22,986 nucleotides of DNA from an uncultured Bacteroidales bacterium (GTDB lineage Bacteria > Bacteroidota > Bacteroidia > Bacteroidales > UBA932): NCBI GenBank assembly GCA_946406095.1, contig CAMJJO010000014.1:1-22986 (forward strand), given 5' to 3'. Positions 22,631-22,986 of the stretch are shown piece after piece. The position numbers were made by a program, and so were the translations under genes. The number at the start of each line of letters is the position of its first letter. The stretch's first letter is position 1. Below the pieces are notes generated by a model. That model made no database searches and was not told where the DNA came from. It saw only the letters and a list, made by a program, of their open reading frames with translations.

Positions 22631-22638
22631 CAAAGATA
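22631..22638 (-). promoter_or_regulatory. -7 promoter box of the glutaminyl cyclase gene
   Basis: TATCTTTG on the minus strand (22638-22631) matches TAnnTTTG. The ATG at 22624 begins only 6 nt after the box, so the message is probably leaderless or has a leader of very few bases. A -33 TTG at the usual distance is not seen. Confidence 0.55.
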
Positions 22639-22659
22639 CATAAATCACGGCAAAAGTAT

Positions 22660-22667
22660 TATCTTTG
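22660..22667 (+). promoter_or_regulatory. -7 promoter box of rnpB
   Basis: TATCTTTG on the plus strand is an exact TAnnTTTG match. Its predicted start near 22674 agrees with the expected 5' end of RNase P RNA. It is divergent from the glutaminyl cyclase promoter, with 21 nt between the two boxes. Confidence 0.6.
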
Positions 22668-22674
22668 CAGTCCA

Positions 22675-22986
22675 AAATAAAAAGGTAGGACGATCTGTCG
22701 CCCGCAAGGGAGGAAAGTCCGCACAGGATAGGGCGCCCGTCTGCGGAAAGCGCAGCAGGGAGTAATCTTTGGAAAACCGTAACAGAAAAGAACCGCAACG
22801 GGAGACTTTCGGGTCGCTTGCACCGCTGCAAGGGTGAAAACGCGAGGTAAGAGCTCACGACGCCGTATGGCGACATCCGGCGGGTACGGGACACGGGCCT
22901 GCAAAACCAAATATACCGGCAAACGAGGGCTGCCCGCCCGATGCCGGGGGGTAGGTTGCGAAGATAAATGACAGATTTAAAAACAG
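22675..22986 (+). ncRNA. rnpB: RNase P RNA (bacterial class A), 3' partial
   Basis: Catalytic RNA of RNase P, which matures tRNA 5' ends. The universal 5' motif GAGGAAAGTCCG is at 22710-22721. AGGGTGAAAACGCG followed by AGGTAAGAGCTCAC (22845-22858) is the second conserved core. GGGTAGGTTGCG and GATAAATGACAG near the right edge correspond to the region just before the 3' ACAGAA and P4/P1 strands. The window ends at AAAACAG, so the last few tens of nucleotides are missing. The exact 5' end is estimated from the promoter box at 22660-22667. Confidence 0.95.

Noticed and set aside
22625..22894. 90-residue N-terminal extension of the glutaminyl cyclase frame
   Set aside because: It runs antisense through rnpB and past the promoter box at 22631-22638, and it would bury the lipoprotein signal that begins at 22624.
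22692..22977. Pairing of GATCTGTC (22692-22699) with GACAGATT (22970-22977) as a closing P1 stem of a complete rnpB
   Set aside because: By comparison with the known RNase P RNA order, GATAAATGACAG precedes the ACAGAA and P4/P1 3' strands, so the right-edge sequence is not P1 and the gene is truncated by the window.

Overview
The window looks like a chromosomal segment of a Bacteroidota (Bacteroidales-type) bacterium. The signs are: promoters of the Bacteroidetes form TAnnTTTG (often with an upstream TTG) ahead of most transcription units, almost no Shine-Dalgarno sequences, many lipoprotein signal peptides, a LytTR membrane regulator, a TonB-dependent receptor with a TPP riboswitch, and an RNase P RNA. 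No mobile element, phage gene or CRISPR array was seen. The content is mainly housekeeping and amino-acid metabolism, and no stretch longer than 300 bases lacks a gene.

Layout. 1-1643 (+): 3' part of an M23 peptidase gene overlapping trmO. 1650-7553 (-): a tight operon with an unknown 156-residue gene, then gcvT, gcvH, gcvPA, gcvPB and a glycerophosphodiester phosphodiesterase lipoprotein; most junctions are 4-nt ATGA overlaps. 7615-8223 (+): a compact arginase-fold protein, divergent from the gcv operon across an inverted repeat. 8210-9025 (-): a four-helix membrane protein with a LytTR DNA-binding domain, with a phased ladder of repeats in its promoter. 9277-10641 (-): trpB2, preceded by a complete trp attenuator whose leader peptide carries Trp-Trp-Trp. 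10850-18554 (-): a second coupled operon running DUF349 protein, yidC, YggS-type PLP protein, GH3 glycosidase lipoprotein and a secreted nuclease lipoprotein. 18630-19307 (+): trmD. 19387-19500 (+): a promoter and terminator enclosing a candidate small RNA. 19521-21731 (-): a TonB-dependent receptor under a TPP riboswitch, probably for thiamine uptake. 21863-22624 (-): a glutaminyl cyclase lipoprotein. About 22675 to the right edge (+): rnpB, cut off at its 3' end.

How it works together. The gcv operon supplies T, H and split P proteins for glycine cleavage; the L protein is elsewhere. TrpB2 expression appears tuned by charged tRNA-Trp through ribosome stalling. Thiamine supply appears to control the outer-membrane receptor. 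YidC is co-transcribed with four genes, two of which encode lipoproteins. The most interesting non-coding signals are the trp attenuator, the LytTR-associated repeat ladder, and two candidate small transcripts. Several start codons lie about 7 nt after the promoter box, which suggests leaderless or nearly leaderless messages.
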